Assembly: GCF_013372285.1 (NCBI RefSeq)
Contig: NZ_CP054301.1
Coordinates: 1,350,001-1,414,000, forward strand
Direction of reading: 5' to 3'
Source of the DNA: Marinomonas primoryensis
GTDB taxonomy: Bacteria > Pseudomonadota > Gammaproteobacteria > Pseudomonadales > Marinomonadaceae
Length of the DNA stretch: 64,000 bases
Part shown: in pieces, positions 47,866-56,607 of the stretch
Numbering within the stretch: the first letter of the stretch is position 1
Layout of the letters: every line of letters begins with the position of its first letter
The notes under the pieces: generated by a model
What the model was told of the DNA's origin: nothing
Database searches by the model: none
What the model saw: the letters and a program-made list of their open reading frames with translations, nothing else
Made by a program: the position numbers and the translations under genes

Positions 47866-49025
47866 ACTTCTGTTTCCTTTTGTTCCAATCGGGAAGAAAG
47901 CCATTCCATGTATTTCACCATGTCTTTTGTATCTTTACTGGCTTGGCTGTGTTGTTCGCTAACGGAGGCTATATTTTGCAATCGCTCACACATTTTTGTG
48001 TTAGCGGAGTCGAACTCTGTGATTAGTAGGGTGGATTGTTGTATTTCTTCCTGAGTTGATTTTGCTGCGTTGTGGATAGAAATTAAGGAAGAAGTCGCTT
48101 TATCTGAGCCGCTCGATACGCTCGTGGCGAATTCGAAAAGCTCTAAGCTCGTTTGTTCTGATGTTCCGACTTGAGAGGCAATAGAAGAAACTAATAGTCT
48201 AATATCTTGCGCTGTTTTTTCGGTGTTTTCCGCGAGCAACCGAACTTCGTTTGCTACAACCGCAAACCCTCTTCCTGCGTCGCCTGCTCGTGCGGCTTCG
48301 ATCGAGGCGTTTAGCGACAGTAAATTAATTTGTGATGTGATTTGTTCTATCGTACTAACAAAGTTGCTGATGTCTTGTGTGACTTTAATGAGTTGTGTCA
48401 TTTGTGATTGATTGTGAGTCACTGTTGATTGCATGTCATTGATATGTTGCTTGAGCTCTTCTAGTGCTATCTGGCCCTCTTCAGATTGTTGTCGTGTGAG
48501 GTTTGCCATATCGGAGGTCGAATTGATTCGAGAAAGAATATCGGCGATTGTCAGGCTCATTTCTTTGCTGGTAACAAGCAATGAATCCAGTGCTAAATGT
48601 TCTTCTTCTGCGCCTTCGGCTACCGCATTGGATGAGTTTTGCAGCTCTGTTGCTGTGTAGCGCGTTTCTTGCGAGCAGCTTTGCAGTAAGTGTTCTCTGC
48701 GGCTGAGTGTGCGTAAAAGTGCATTAATATGATTGGCGAGCCGATTAAATTCAGAATCGTTATAGGACAGCTTTATTACGGTTGTTGGATCGAAATTGTT
48801 TAAATATTGAGAGAGCTCTTTTACCCGCTTTCTTGTTAGGTTGCTGGTGGACATGGAAAAGTAGACTAACAAGCAGGTACTTAATGCAATCGGGATGTTG
48901 GGTTGAGTAAAAAAATGCGGGAAGAAAATGGCTGCCATTGTGATTGTGCCGAGCAGTCCGACAATAATCAATCGAGCATAATATGGCAGAGCCGCTATTA
49001 AAATAGTACCTGGGGCCAGTAGCAT
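47862..49025 (-). CDS. Methyl-accepting chemotaxis protein without a large sensor domain
   Basis: A 387-residue chemoreceptor-type protein. Two membrane segments near the N-terminus (about 13-35 and 44-58) are followed directly by helical cytoplasmic sequence. The signalling hairpin is clear: [22 protein letters not shown] near residue 240. No periplasmic sensing domain and no clear HAMP are visible. It is translationally coupled to the NIT-like gene, suggesting that the sensor is supplied by that partner. ATG at 49025. Confidence 0.85.
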   Translation of the reverse strand: MLLAPGTILIAALPYYARLIIVGLLGTITMAAIFFPHFFTQPNIPIALSTCLLVYFSMSTSNLTRKRVKELSQYLNNFDPTTVIKLSYNDSEFNRLANHINALLRTLSRREHLLQSCSQETRYTATELQNSSNAVAEGAEEEHLALDSLLVTSKEMSLTIADILSRINSTSDMANLTRQQSEEGQIALEELKQHINDMQSTVTHNQSQMTQLIKVTQDISNFVSTIEQITSQINLLSLNASIEAARAGDAGRGFAVVANEVRLLAENTEKTAQDIRLLVSSIASQVGTSEQTSLELFEFATSVSSGSDKATSSLISIHNAAKSTQEEIQQSTLLITEFDSANTKMCERLQNIASVSEQHSQASKDTKDMVKYMEWLSSRLEQKETEV

Positions 49026-49144
49026 ATGGATTTCCTTATTACTGATTTTTTGCTAAAAAAACAAGGCATTCTTTGTGTGCAGCAATAAATGGACCATGAC
49101 AGAGATTAGTACTGTTTTTATTCTTATTCTTTGTTTGCCGCGCG

Positions 49145-49258
49145 GTGTATTCACGTTTTGTTAAAAGCAAAATGTGGTGGCGCTTCTTTCTTTGTGTCGT
49201 TTTGCTTGGTTTTGGTGCTTGCTTAATAGGGGGGGGGCTATTTTTAGGTGCGTTATGA
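49145..49258 (+). CDS. Candidate small membrane protein with a G9 tract
   Basis: An open frame of 37 codons from GTG 49145, or 28 from ATG 49172, reads WWRFFLCVVLLGFGACLIGG and continues hydrophobic to TGA. It looks like one membrane segment with basic residues on the N-terminal side. Nine consecutive G bases (49229-49237) encode three glycines. No clear ribosome-binding site was seen; coding status is uncertain. Confidence 0.25.
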   Translation: MYSRFVKSKMWWRFFLCVVLLGFGACLIGGGLFLGAL

Positions 49259-49320
49259 GGTCTGGTAATTAAAGTCCAAAGAATATCAAACTTCTAATTC
49301 GAAAATATGCAATCGCCCTC

Positions 49321-49349
49321 TTACCCATAAGCGGTGAGAGGCTTATAAT
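49321..49349 (+). promoter_or_regulatory. Candidate gltX promoter
   Basis: TATAAT at 49344-49349 lies 35 bases before the gltX start. Seventeen bases upstream is TTACCC, a poor match to a -35 element. The -10 is the convincing part. Confidence 0.45.
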
Positions 49350-49384
49350 AGCGGCATTTAAGACAACGGATAAAAGAGATTTTT

Positions 49385-50866
49385 ATGTCAGAGGTAAGAA
49401 CACGTATTGCGCCATCACCAACGGGTGATCCGCATGTAGGCACAGCTTACATTGCGCTATTTAATATGGCATTTGCACGTAAAATGGGCGGTAAGTTCAT
49501 TTTACGTATTGAAGATACCGATCAAACTCGCAGCACGCCTGAATCTGAAAAAATGATTTTAGATGCGTTACGTTGGTTAGGGCTGGATTGGGCTGAAGGT
49601 CCAGATGTTGGTGGTGAATACGGCCCTTATCGTCAAAGTGAGCGTGGTGATATTTACGGTCAATATGCTTTGGAATTGGTCAATAAAGGCCATGCATTTT
49701 ATGCATTTGAAACAACGGAAGAGTTGGATCAAATGCGTATCGATCAAAAAGAGCAAGGGTTGCCTCAGAAATACGACGGGCGTGCTTTGTCACTGACTCA
49801 GAAAGAAGTTCAAGCAAAATTAGATGCCGGTGTTCCTTACGTTATACGCATGAAAATTCCGGAAGAGGGCACATGTGTCGTTCAGGATATGCTGCGAGGC
49901 ACGATTGAAATTGATTGGACTCAGGTCGATATGCAGGTTTTATTAAAAGCCGATGGCATGCCGACTTACCACTTAGCAAATGTGGTAGATGATCATTTGA
50001 TGAAAATCACTCATGTGATTCGTGGTGAAGAGTGGATTAATTCTGCGCCTAAGCACATTTTGTTGTATCAGTACTTTGGTTGGGATATGCCGACCTTATG
50101 CCATATGCCTTTGTTACGTAATCCTGATAAATCGAAGTTGTCGAAACGCAAAAACCCAACGAGTATTTTATATTATCAGCGCATGGGTTATATGGCTGAA
50201 GCGGTGATTAATTATTTGGGTCGTATGGGTTGGTCAATGCCTGATGAGCGTGAAAAGTTTTCATTAGATGAAATGATTGAGCACTTTGATATTCAGCGAG
50301 TGTCTCTTGGTGGGCCCGTTTTTGATGTAGAAAAACTGAGCTGGTTAAATGGTATGTGGATTCGTGAGAATTTGACACCTGAAACGTTTGCACAAAAATA
50401 CGTTGAATGGGCATTGAATCCTGAGTATTTAATGAAGATTCTACCGTTGGTTATTCCCCGTGTTGAAACTTTTTCCGATGTCGCTGATGTTGCCGGCTTT
50501 TTCTTAAAAGGCATGCTGCCAATCACTAAAGAAGACTTTGCTTCTGTCAAAATGGAAGAAGAAACGCTGCGTAAAGCAATGCAATTTGCTTTATGGCGTT
50601 TGGAAGCATTGAATAAGTGGGAAAAAGATAACATATTTAATGAAATGAAAGCGCTCGCGCAAACGTTGGAAATTAAACCGAAAGACTTCTTTGCTCCATT
50701 GTTTGTTGCTATCTCAGGCTCAACAGCGTCTGTGTCTGTTTTCGATTCCATGGCAATCTTAGGCTCTGACATTTCGCGTGCACGCATGCGCACAGCGGTA
50801 AATGTATTGGGTGGACCATCTAAGAAAGAAGCTAAGCGTTGGGAAAAAGAATTCGCGGAGTTATAA
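49385..50866 (+). CDS. gltX: Glutamyl-tRNA synthetase
   Basis: Class I aminoacyl-tRNA synthetase (493 residues) that charges tRNA-Glu. The HIGH-type motif is [14 protein letters not shown] (about 9-22) and the KMSKS-type motif is [11 protein letters not shown]. The catalytic domain, the stem-contact fold and the anticodon-binding domain (after about 330) are all present. Single gene with its own promoter and terminator. Confidence 0.97.
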   Translation: MSEVRTRIAPSPTGDPHVGTAYIALFNMAFARKMGGKFILRIEDTDQTRSTPESEKMILDALRWLGLDWAEGPDVGGEYGPYRQSERGDIYGQYALELVNKGHAFYAFETTEELDQMRIDQKEQGLPQKYDGRALSLTQKEVQAKLDAGVPYVIRMKIPEEGTCVVQDMLRGTIEIDWTQVDMQVLLKADGMPTYHLANVVDDHLMKITHVIRGEEWINSAPKHILLYQYFGWDMPTLCHMPLLRNPDKSKLSKRKNPTSILYYQRMGYMAEAVINYLGRMGWSMPDEREKFSLDEMIEHFDIQRVSLGGPVFDVEKLSWLNGMWIRENLTPETFAQKYVEWALNPEYLMKILPLVIPRVETFSDVADVAGFFLKGMLPITKEDFASVKMEEETLRKAMQFALWRLEALNKWEKDNIFNEMKALAQTLEIKPKDFFAPLFVAISGSTASVSVFDSMAILGSDISRARMRTAVNVLGGPSKKEAKRWEKEFAEL

Positions 50867-50897
50867 GCTATAATTCGTTTAGTTCGAAAGGCTAGGC

Positions 50898-50928
50898 AAA
50901 AAAAACCGACTATCAAAGTCGGTTTTTT
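50898..50928. terminator. Intrinsic terminator after gltX
   Basis: Eight A then CCGAC, a 7-base loop, GTCGG and a run of T: strong hairpin between convergent gltX and a chemoreceptor gene, usable in both directions. Confidence 0.93.
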
Positions 50929-50951
50929 TATTTCAGTTGTTTGTCCTTATA

Positions 50952-52838
50952 TTAACGAGTAGTAAATACACTCGTTTTCTTATCTAGACTGCTTACCTGA
51001 TTATGTATGTCACGTGTATTGCCTTCAATGCTGTTTATATAGCTATTATCACGTTGTAGCTGTTGGGCAATTTTATCCATTTCTTCGCTCATATGAACGG
51101 CTGTTTTTGCAACTTCTTGAATCGATCGAGCCATATCAATTGAGGAAGCGGAGCTTGTTTGGGCATTTTGCTCAATCTCCCGAATAGCCAGCTCTGCTTT
51201 TTCACTGAATGTTTCAATGGCGTGCAGGCTCTCTTGCCCACTCTTCATGGTTTCAATGGCGGTTTGGGTAGAGGATTGAATCGTACTTACGATATCGGTG
51301 ATTTTTGCTGTTGCATCAACGGTTTTTTCTGCGAGAGAGCGAACCTCATCTGCAACCACTGAGAAACCTCTACCAGCCTCACCAGCACGTGCCGCTTCAA
51401 TTGCCGCGTTGAGTGCTAAAAGGTTGGTTTGATTTGCTAGATCGTTAATCATCCCGATTACATTGTCGATGTCCTTTGAAAGCTGGCCTAGTTCGTTTAA
51501 CTGCTCACTTGTTTTATTGACAACGCTAATCGTAGTGGAAAGGTTTGATAGAGCATTTTTGATTGTTTCTGCCCCGACTTTAGCAGATTCATAAGTGTGC
51601 TGAGATTGGCTGCTAAGATCCTCTGTAGTAGTAGAGATACTAGAAATAGTTGTCGAAATTTCTTCTGTTGCAGCAGCTAAAGAGTTGGTTTGTTCACTGA
51701 CCGAGCGATTGCTTTGTGCAATATTGGTCACTGACGTGTTTAGCTGAGATACCATGTCATTTACACCTTGAGTGGTGTTAACAACTTCTCCGATAACCGA
51801 CCCAAGGCCGTTTGTCATCTCGTTGACAGAACTGCACAAAGAATCAAATTCATCATTGCGCTTATTGTTTACATATAGGCGCGCGGTCAGGTCGCCGCTT
51901 TTTACTTTGCCAAGATCTGTAATAATTTGATTAAGTGTTTTGTTAACGCTGCTACCGATACCCATCATCATTAATGCGGCGATCACTGCGACAACAATAC
52001 TAACAATAATTAGGCTAATACTTGCTTGTTGAGAGCTTGCCGAAGCTTGTTGGCGTGCCTCCAAAACGGCTTGTTGCATGTATTCTACTGCAACCAAGCG
52101 CGTTTGACCGAAATTAGCTTTAACATTTGAAAAATTGGATTGTAGTTCTTTTAATTGTTGGTTTTCGTTTTCAAAACTTTCCATAGTGGAAAAGTATTTA
52201 TTAATACCCTCACCAAAGCGCTCTTCAAGGCCAAAGTTTACAACACGCTTATAGAATTTATCATAGCGCTCCATAAAGGCGTCTTTGTTCACAGGAGAGG
52301 GTTCAAAGATAAAATTCTTTTCTGCTTCACGTACAGGTAAAAACTCTTGCTTTACGAGACTTAAGAATGAAATTTCTTCTGTAACCTTTTCACCTAAAAG
52401 AGATATTTCACCTCTAAGTCCTGAAGAACCGTTAAAGCCAATCAGTTGCTTCTGACTGACCAGCAGTTTCAATGCTTCACTGTAACTTGCTAAAGAAATG
52501 GTGATGTCGTTTATGTTTTTCTTAGCTTCAGGGTCTTGAAGTAAATTCATGTCTTCTGCAAGCGTTGCCATGAAGGTTGCTTTATCAACCTCCAGCTGCT
52601 CAATGAAATTTTCGTAAGTATTGTTATCGATTCTTGATAAAGACTCGTACTCTTCCATCATAGTGATGACTAAGGAGGCTAGATCTTTATCTACTTTTGT
52701 TAGACGTTCGAATTTTGAAGAGGAGGTTTCTTGAACATTCAATCCTTGCAAAGCAACAGCAGTTACAACAACGAATCCAAGAATAGCCGCAATAAGTAGG
52801 GAGAGTAACTTGGTACGAAAACTAAGGTTTGCCAACAT
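50952..52838 (-). CDS. Methyl-accepting chemotaxis protein with periplasmic sensor
   Basis: A 628-residue chemoreceptor: first membrane segment (about 12-31), a helical periplasmic sensor of about 240 residues, a second membrane segment (about 272-296), a HAMP domain (to about 350), and the cytoplasmic signalling domain with [20 protein letters not shown]. The ligand domain looks all-helical (helical-bimodular or four-helix type), so a small-molecule ligand is likely but unknown. No C-terminal CheR-binding pentapeptide is seen. Confidence 0.9.
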   Translation of the reverse strand: MLANLSFRTKLLSLLIAAILGFVVVTAVALQGLNVQETSSSKFERLTKVDKDLASLVITMMEEYESLSRIDNNTYENFIEQLEVDKATFMATLAEDMNLLQDPEAKKNINDITISLASYSEALKLLVSQKQLIGFNGSSGLRGEISLLGEKVTEEISFLSLVKQEFLPVREAEKNFIFEPSPVNKDAFMERYDKFYKRVVNFGLEERFGEGINKYFSTMESFENENQQLKELQSNFSNVKANFGQTRLVAVEYMQQAVLEARQQASASSQQASISLIIVSIVVAVIAALMMMGIGSSVNKTLNQIITDLGKVKSGDLTARLYVNNKRNDEFDSLCSSVNEMTNGLGSVIGEVVNTTQGVNDMVSQLNTSVTNIAQSNRSVSEQTNSLAAATEEISTTISSISTTTEDLSSQSQHTYESAKVGAETIKNALSNLSTTISVVNKTSEQLNELGQLSKDIDNVIGMINDLANQTNLLALNAAIEAARAGEAGRGFSVVADEVRSLAEKTVDATAKITDIVSTIQSSTQTAIETMKSGQESLHAIETFSEKAELAIREIEQNAQTSSASSIDMARSIQEVAKTAVHMSEEMDKIAQQLQRDNSYINSIEGNTRDIHNQVSSLDKKTSVFTTR

Positions 52839-53078
52839 ATTTTATCCTGCACTTTTTATTATAGATTGAGCAATAGACGTCCTGATAAGAAATAATTGAT
52901 GATTTTATCTTATCTTATGTTTGTGTCTATCAAAGCATTACAGATATTTACTTAAGTATTCTATTTCTACTATGGCCTTATTTGCAATTAAATGACATAA
53001 AAATATGGATTTACCGACGTTGTTTTTTGCAATGAGTGTGTTTTCGAATCAACTTTTATTTGATTATAGGCGAAGCAC

Positions 53079-53393
53079 TTAGAAATCATGTGGGCTGAGC
53101 CAGATTTTAACTTGTTGGTTTCCAAGGTAGCTTATTTTTCCAGAATAGCGAGCTACACCGCTGGAACTGAATTCGAATTTGTAGACTCTTTTAATCTTTA
53201 CTTGTCCCTGATGCCAAGTCGGTCTCCACTTATTGCCCGCAACACTGCCCTCCAATAATTGTAGGTTAAGTGATTCACAATGTTGTTTTACTCTTACGAG
53301 AGCTTGTTCGCGGATAGTTGCATTACTCCACCATGTATAGATGGTTGTAGCAATCAAAAGAAAAATAACAATGTCTGAGAGTTGTAAATTCAT
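53079..53393 (-). CDS. DUF3301 small membrane protein
   Basis: A 104-residue protein with one N-terminal membrane segment (about 6-24) and the WWSNATIREQALVRVKQHCE block followed by KIKRVYKFEFSSSGVARYSG that marks DUF3301. Function unknown. The start may be the ATG at 53402 (three residues longer); 53393 gives the conserved N-terminus. Confidence 0.8.
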   Translation of the reverse strand: MNLQLSDIVIFLLIATTIYTWWSNATIREQALVRVKQHCESLNLQLLEGSVAGNKWRPTWHQGQVKIKRVYKFEFSSSGVARYSGKISYLGNQQVKIWLSPHDF

Positions 53394-53473
53394 GCATGCC
53401 AACTAAGTATTAATGAAGTTCTAACATGATAGCGAATAGTGGTTAGAAAAAAATAGTCTTTAGGGAAAGAAAT

Positions 53474-53517
53474 ACGTGGCTACCTCCAAGCAGGAGAGAA
53501 AGGAGAGGTAGCCACGT
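53474..53517 (-). terminator. Hairpin downstream of the flavodoxin gene
   Basis: A perfect 13-bp stem (ACGTGGCTACCTC with GAGGTAGCCACGT) with an 18-base loop; on the minus strand it is followed by a T-rich stretch. Probably ends the araC-flavodoxin transcript. Confidence 0.75.
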
Positions 53518-53520
53518 TCT

Positions 53521-53631
53521 TTACGCTTTGTAGAAAATCATACAATTATCATCATTGATGAAAGCAAAATTTGGGCATTCAGGGCAGTGAATGTTTGAGA
53601 AACCAAATTTGAGTCGTTTGCTTAAATACAA
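53521..53631 (-). CDS. Candidate small Cys-rich protein after flavodoxin
   Basis: A 36-codon frame starting with TTG at 53631 and ending with TAA just before the hairpin at 53474-53517. It contains CPECP and a later NDDNC, a possible metal-binding set. It begins 20 bases after the flavodoxin stop. No clear ribosome-binding site is visible, so coding status is uncertain. Confidence 0.3.
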   Translation of the reverse strand: MYLSKRLKFGFSNIHCPECPNFAFINDDNCMIFYKA

Positions 53632-53650
53632 TGGCCAGTCAGGTAATAAT

Positions 53651-54187
53651 TTATACGGCTTCTACAGCTCTTTCAGCGTAAAGTTGGATAACCCACTGCT
53701 CAATACGTTGGTCAGTGAGTTCAAATTGTTGGTCTTCGTCTATTGCTAAACCAATAAAGTGCTCTTTATTTACAATACAGGCTCTTGATGCTTCGAATTC
53801 ATAACCTTCGGTTGACCATTGACCAATAAAAGTGGCATTAGAGGGCAATAACTTTTCGTAAAGCCATCCCATTGCATCAACAAAATAGTCGCCATAGCCA
53901 AATTGATCGCCTAATCCGTATAAGGCGATGACGATATTTCCTAGAGATAGCTCACTTAAACTGTCTCCGATGTCTTCCCAGTCAGATTGTATGCCCCCAA
54001 AATCCCAAGTAGGGATGCCTAAAATGAGCATGGAATATTGTTCAAGCTGGCTAAGTTCTATGTCTTTGATGTTTAACAGATCTATCTGTTCACCAAGCTC
54101 TTCCCACTGCTTGGCAATCTTATGCCCAACTTCTTCTGTGTTGTTTGTATCTGTGCCATAAATTAGGGCTATGGATGAATGCGCCAT
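53651..54187 (-). CDS. Long-chain flavodoxin
   Basis: A 178-residue FMN-binding electron carrier. The phosphate loop is YGTDTNNTEEVG near the N-terminus, the first FMN-stacking loop is PTWDFGGIQSDWED, and YGLGDQFGYGDYFVDAMGWLYEKL includes the long-chain insertion. The length fits FldA/FldB-type flavodoxins, which can replace ferredoxin when iron is short. It starts 21 bases after the AraC-type gene; with the Fur box upstream this points to iron-starvation control. ATG 54187 is used instead of TTG 54193. Confidence 0.92.
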   Translation of the reverse strand: MAHSSIALIYGTDTNNTEEVGHKIAKQWEELGEQIDLLNIKDIELSQLEQYSMLILGIPTWDFGGIQSDWEDIGDSLSELSLGNIVIALYGLGDQFGYGDYFVDAMGWLYEKLLPSNATFIGQWSTEGYEFEASRACIVNKEHFIGLAIDEDQQFELTDQRIEQWVIQLYAERAVEAV

Positions 54188-54208
54188 ATTCAATACTGTT
54201 CCTATTAC

Positions 54209-55096
54209 TTAATGAATTTGTTCGTATTGGTGACTGCTGACACCAAAGTGTTTAATAAAAGCGGCTTCAAATTGAGCTTCAGAAAAGCCACTTTGAGCAA
54301 CAATATGCGGCTTTGCGGCAGGGTTTTGTCTAAGCAGTGCTGCCGCGGACTTGATGCGACTACGAGAACGGTAGCTCTCAATGGACTGTCCAACAATCAA
54401 ATAAAACCCAATGGCGAGTGCTTCTGTATTGAGCCCAACTTTTTGTGCTAAATATTTGATGTCTAAGGCGTCGTGTTCCGGCATCTCTAAAAGATTTTGA
54501 GCATGGAATAACTTGCTTTGGCAGTCTTCACATTGTGACAAATGGCTAAGCATTTGCAGCTGTTCTATTAAGGTAAACATTAGAGAGTACAAATGTCCTG
54601 CAAGGCTAATTGAATGGCCCTTATGCGACAAAATAGGCTGTACGATACTGGTGGTTCTTTCTGTAATAGGGAGTCTTATAACAGCATTTTCATTCCCTAA
54701 ACTGTGTCGCATGGAAGTGAAATGCTGAATGATTTGATCTTCTGTTTCACCTAGCACTGATGCCAAATGCGCTGGGCTAATGCGTACCTGTAGTAGACTG
54801 TGCTCTTTGTTTTTTGCTATGAAAAAATGACCATTGATATTTTGTTCTTGGTATGAGATCTGTACCGAATCTATATCTTTTACTGTTTTTATTGGTTTTG
54901 TGCCCAGAAAAGAGAAATACAATCCGGGTTGTGCTTCTTCATGAATAGAAAGATCAGTGTTGGCACTTAGATGCTGATTAAGCAGTTGTAGATTTGGAAG
55001 TAGGGTACGTTGTTGTTTATGACCAGACAGCCAAGGAGTGACTTCTTCTTTTATTTCTCCTGCATTGTCATATACATCACGCATGTTTAATTGCAT
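54209..55096 (-). CDS. AraC-family regulator, PchR-like, in an operon with flavodoxin
   Basis: A 295-residue transcription regulator. The C-terminal DNA-binding part (about 205-295) has the two-helix-turn-helix AraC arrangement (DIKYLAQKVGLNTEALAIGFYLIVGQSIESY, then HIVAQSGFSEAQFEAAFIKHFGVS). The N-terminal part (about 1-190) is of the PchR sort, which senses a siderophore or related ligand. It sits behind a Fur box and in front of flavodoxin, so an iron-linked role is likely; the ligand is unknown. The ATG is at 55096. Confidence 0.85.
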   Translation of the reverse strand: MQLNMRDVYDNAGEIKEEVTPWLSGHKQQRTLLPNLQLLNQHLSANTDLSIHEEAQPGLYFSFLGTKPIKTVKDIDSVQISYQEQNINGHFFIAKNKEHSLLQVRISPAHLASVLGETEDQIIQHFTSMRHSLGNENAVIRLPITERTTSIVQPILSHKGHSISLAGHLYSLMFTLIEQLQMLSHLSQCEDCQSKLFHAQNLLEMPEHDALDIKYLAQKVGLNTEALAIGFYLIVGQSIESYRSRSRIKSAAALLRQNPAAKPHIVAQSGFSEAQFEAAFIKHFGVSSHQYEQIH

Positions 55097-55116
55097 CGTA
55101 TGTTGCCTCTAATCTG

Positions 55117-55134
55117 ATAATGGTTATCATTAAA
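55117..55134. promoter_or_regulatory. Fur box upstream of the araC-flavodoxin operon
   Basis: TGATAATGGTTATCATTA contains a perfect 6-bp palindrome with a 3-base centre and closely matches the Fur consensus. It ends 20 bases upstream of the AraC-type start codon, where it could block transcription when iron is plentiful. Confidence 0.8.
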
Positions 55135-55155
55135 GAGTTTTTCTCAATCTAATGC

Positions 55156-55193
55156 AAGTGATTCTCATTAAAAAATATGTGTGAGAATCACTT
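55156..55193. promoter_or_regulatory. Perfect 12-bp inverted repeat, possible second Fur or AraC site
   Basis: AAGTGATTCTCA (55156-55167) and TGAGAATCACTT (55182-55193) are exact reverse complements with a 14-base spacer. Each arm contains TGAGAATCA-type sequence seen in Fur half-sites. It could bind Fur, the AraC-type regulator, or act as a terminator for the dctD-like gene; no T run supports the last. Confidence 0.5.
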
Positions 55194-55235
55194 TATTGAT
55201 GTTTTTATCTGATATGCACAGTGAAATAGGAAGAA

Positions 55236-56606
55236 TCAATCTAAATAATCGGTTCTATTTAGGCCGTATTTTTGCATTTTTTGATTGAGCGTTCTGCGTG
55301 GAAGTTGAAGCTGTTCCAGAACAAGTTGAATATTGCCTTTTTGTTGTCGAATGCTTGCCTCGATTAAACTGCGTTCAAATTCTTGTACCTTAACGCTCAA
55401 TGGGAGAGGCGTGATCGTATCTATGTCATCTTGGGCTTGATAACCAGCCAAAATCTTAGCTACGCTGGTATTGGGCTCTAAAGCATAACGTAGGGCGACA
55501 TTTCTTAACTCACGAACATTTCCTGGCCACCCATACAACGTCAGTGTCTCATGATCTATCGGACTAAGTTGTCTAAAATCTCCGCCACGCTCTTTGACCG
55601 CCATGCGACAAAAATGCTCAAAAAGTAGCGGGATATCGGACCCTCGGTTACGCAAGTCAGGAAGGTGTATTTGCGATACATTTAGGCGAAAGAATAAGTC
55701 TTGTCTGAAATTTTCTAATGTTTGTAAGTCGCTTTTGGCTGCTGCGACAACGCGTAGGTCTATTTTTATTATATTGTTGCTGCCGACACGTTCTAGTTGA
55801 TTCTCTTGTAAGACGCGCAGTAATTTGATTTGCATTGCGAGTGGCATGCTTTCTATTTCATCTAGAAATAAAGTGCCGCCACTGGCATATTCGAGTTTTC
55901 CAATTCTTTGTTTATTGGCGCTGGTAAAGGCGCCAGCTTCATGACCAAATAGTTCACTTTCAAACAATTCAGCAGGGATGGCTGCGCAGTTTATTGCAAC
56001 GAACGGGCTGGTGTTTCTAGGGCTGCAGTCATGCAGTGCTTTTGCTACTAGTTCTTTGCCGCAGCCTGTTTTACCATAAACAATAACGTGAGTGTCCATG
56101 CTGGCAAAGGTATAAATTTGTTGCCTGACTCGAATGATTTGTTCATTTTGGCCAATGATGATTTCTTCTAGACCATGTAGGTCTCCGAGGTATTGTGATT
56201 GGTTTGCGTGTTGTAGTTGAACCTTTCGGAGTTGAATGGCTTTTGCGACGGTTTGCAGTAGTCTGTTTGGATCAAAGGGCTTTTCAAGGAAGTCAAAAGC
56301 CCCATCACGCAATGCGTTGACCGCTGTGTCTACGTCACCATGGCCAGTAATCAGGATAAAGGGCAGTTCATGTTCTTTTGAAAGGCAATGGCTCATTAGG
56401 GTTAGGCCGTCGATGGGCGTCATGCGAATATCACTGACAATTATGCAGGGCGTACCGACATTAAATTGATCTATTAACCCTTGAGCTTCATGAAACTCTC
56501 TTACCGCATAACTTGATAGGCGCAGCCATTGTGCTGTCGTCGAGCGAACGATCTCGTCATCATCAAGCAGCCAGATTTCAATGGGATTGATCGTATTTTT
56601 ATCCAT
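55236..56606 (-). CDS. dctD: DctD-like sigma54-dependent response regulator
   Basis: A 456-residue NtrC-class activator: receiver domain (about 10-120) with phosphoacceptor Asp in IIVSDIRM, a sigma54-activator AAA+ core with Walker A GKTGCGKELVAK and FDEIES Walker B, and a C-terminal Fis-type HTH (PRRTLNQKMQKYGL). In C4-dicarboxylate sensing, DctD activates uptake genes. The GAFTGA sigma54-contact loop reads GAFTSA here. Starts 1 base after the dctB-like gene. Confidence 0.88.
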   Translation of the reverse strand: MDKNTINPIEIWLLDDDEIVRSTTAQWLRLSSYAVREFHEAQGLIDQFNVGTPCIIVSDIRMTPIDGLTLMSHCLSKEHELPFILITGHGDVDTAVNALRDGAFDFLEKPFDPNRLLQTVAKAIQLRKVQLQHANQSQYLGDLHGLEEIIIGQNEQIIRVRQQIYTFASMDTHVIVYGKTGCGKELVAKALHDCSPRNTSPFVAINCAAIPAELFESELFGHEAGAFTSANKQRIGKLEYASGGTLFLDEIESMPLAMQIKLLRVLQENQLERVGSNNIIKIDLRVVAAAKSDLQTLENFRQDLFFRLNVSQIHLPDLRNRGSDIPLLFEHFCRMAVKERGGDFRQLSPIDHETLTLYGWPGNVRELRNVALRYALEPNTSVAKILAGYQAQDDIDTITPLPLSVKVQEFERSLIEASIRQQKGNIQLVLEQLQLPRRTLNQKMQKYGLNRTDYLD

Positions 56607-56607
56607 A

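Larger units (their letters stand above)
49026..49384. other. Intergenic region with a small open frame and a promoter
   Basis: This 359-base gap upstream of gltX holds a candidate small membrane-protein frame (49145-49258) with a run of nine G, and the likely gltX promoter at 49321-49349. Nothing else is recognisable. Confidence 0.5.
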
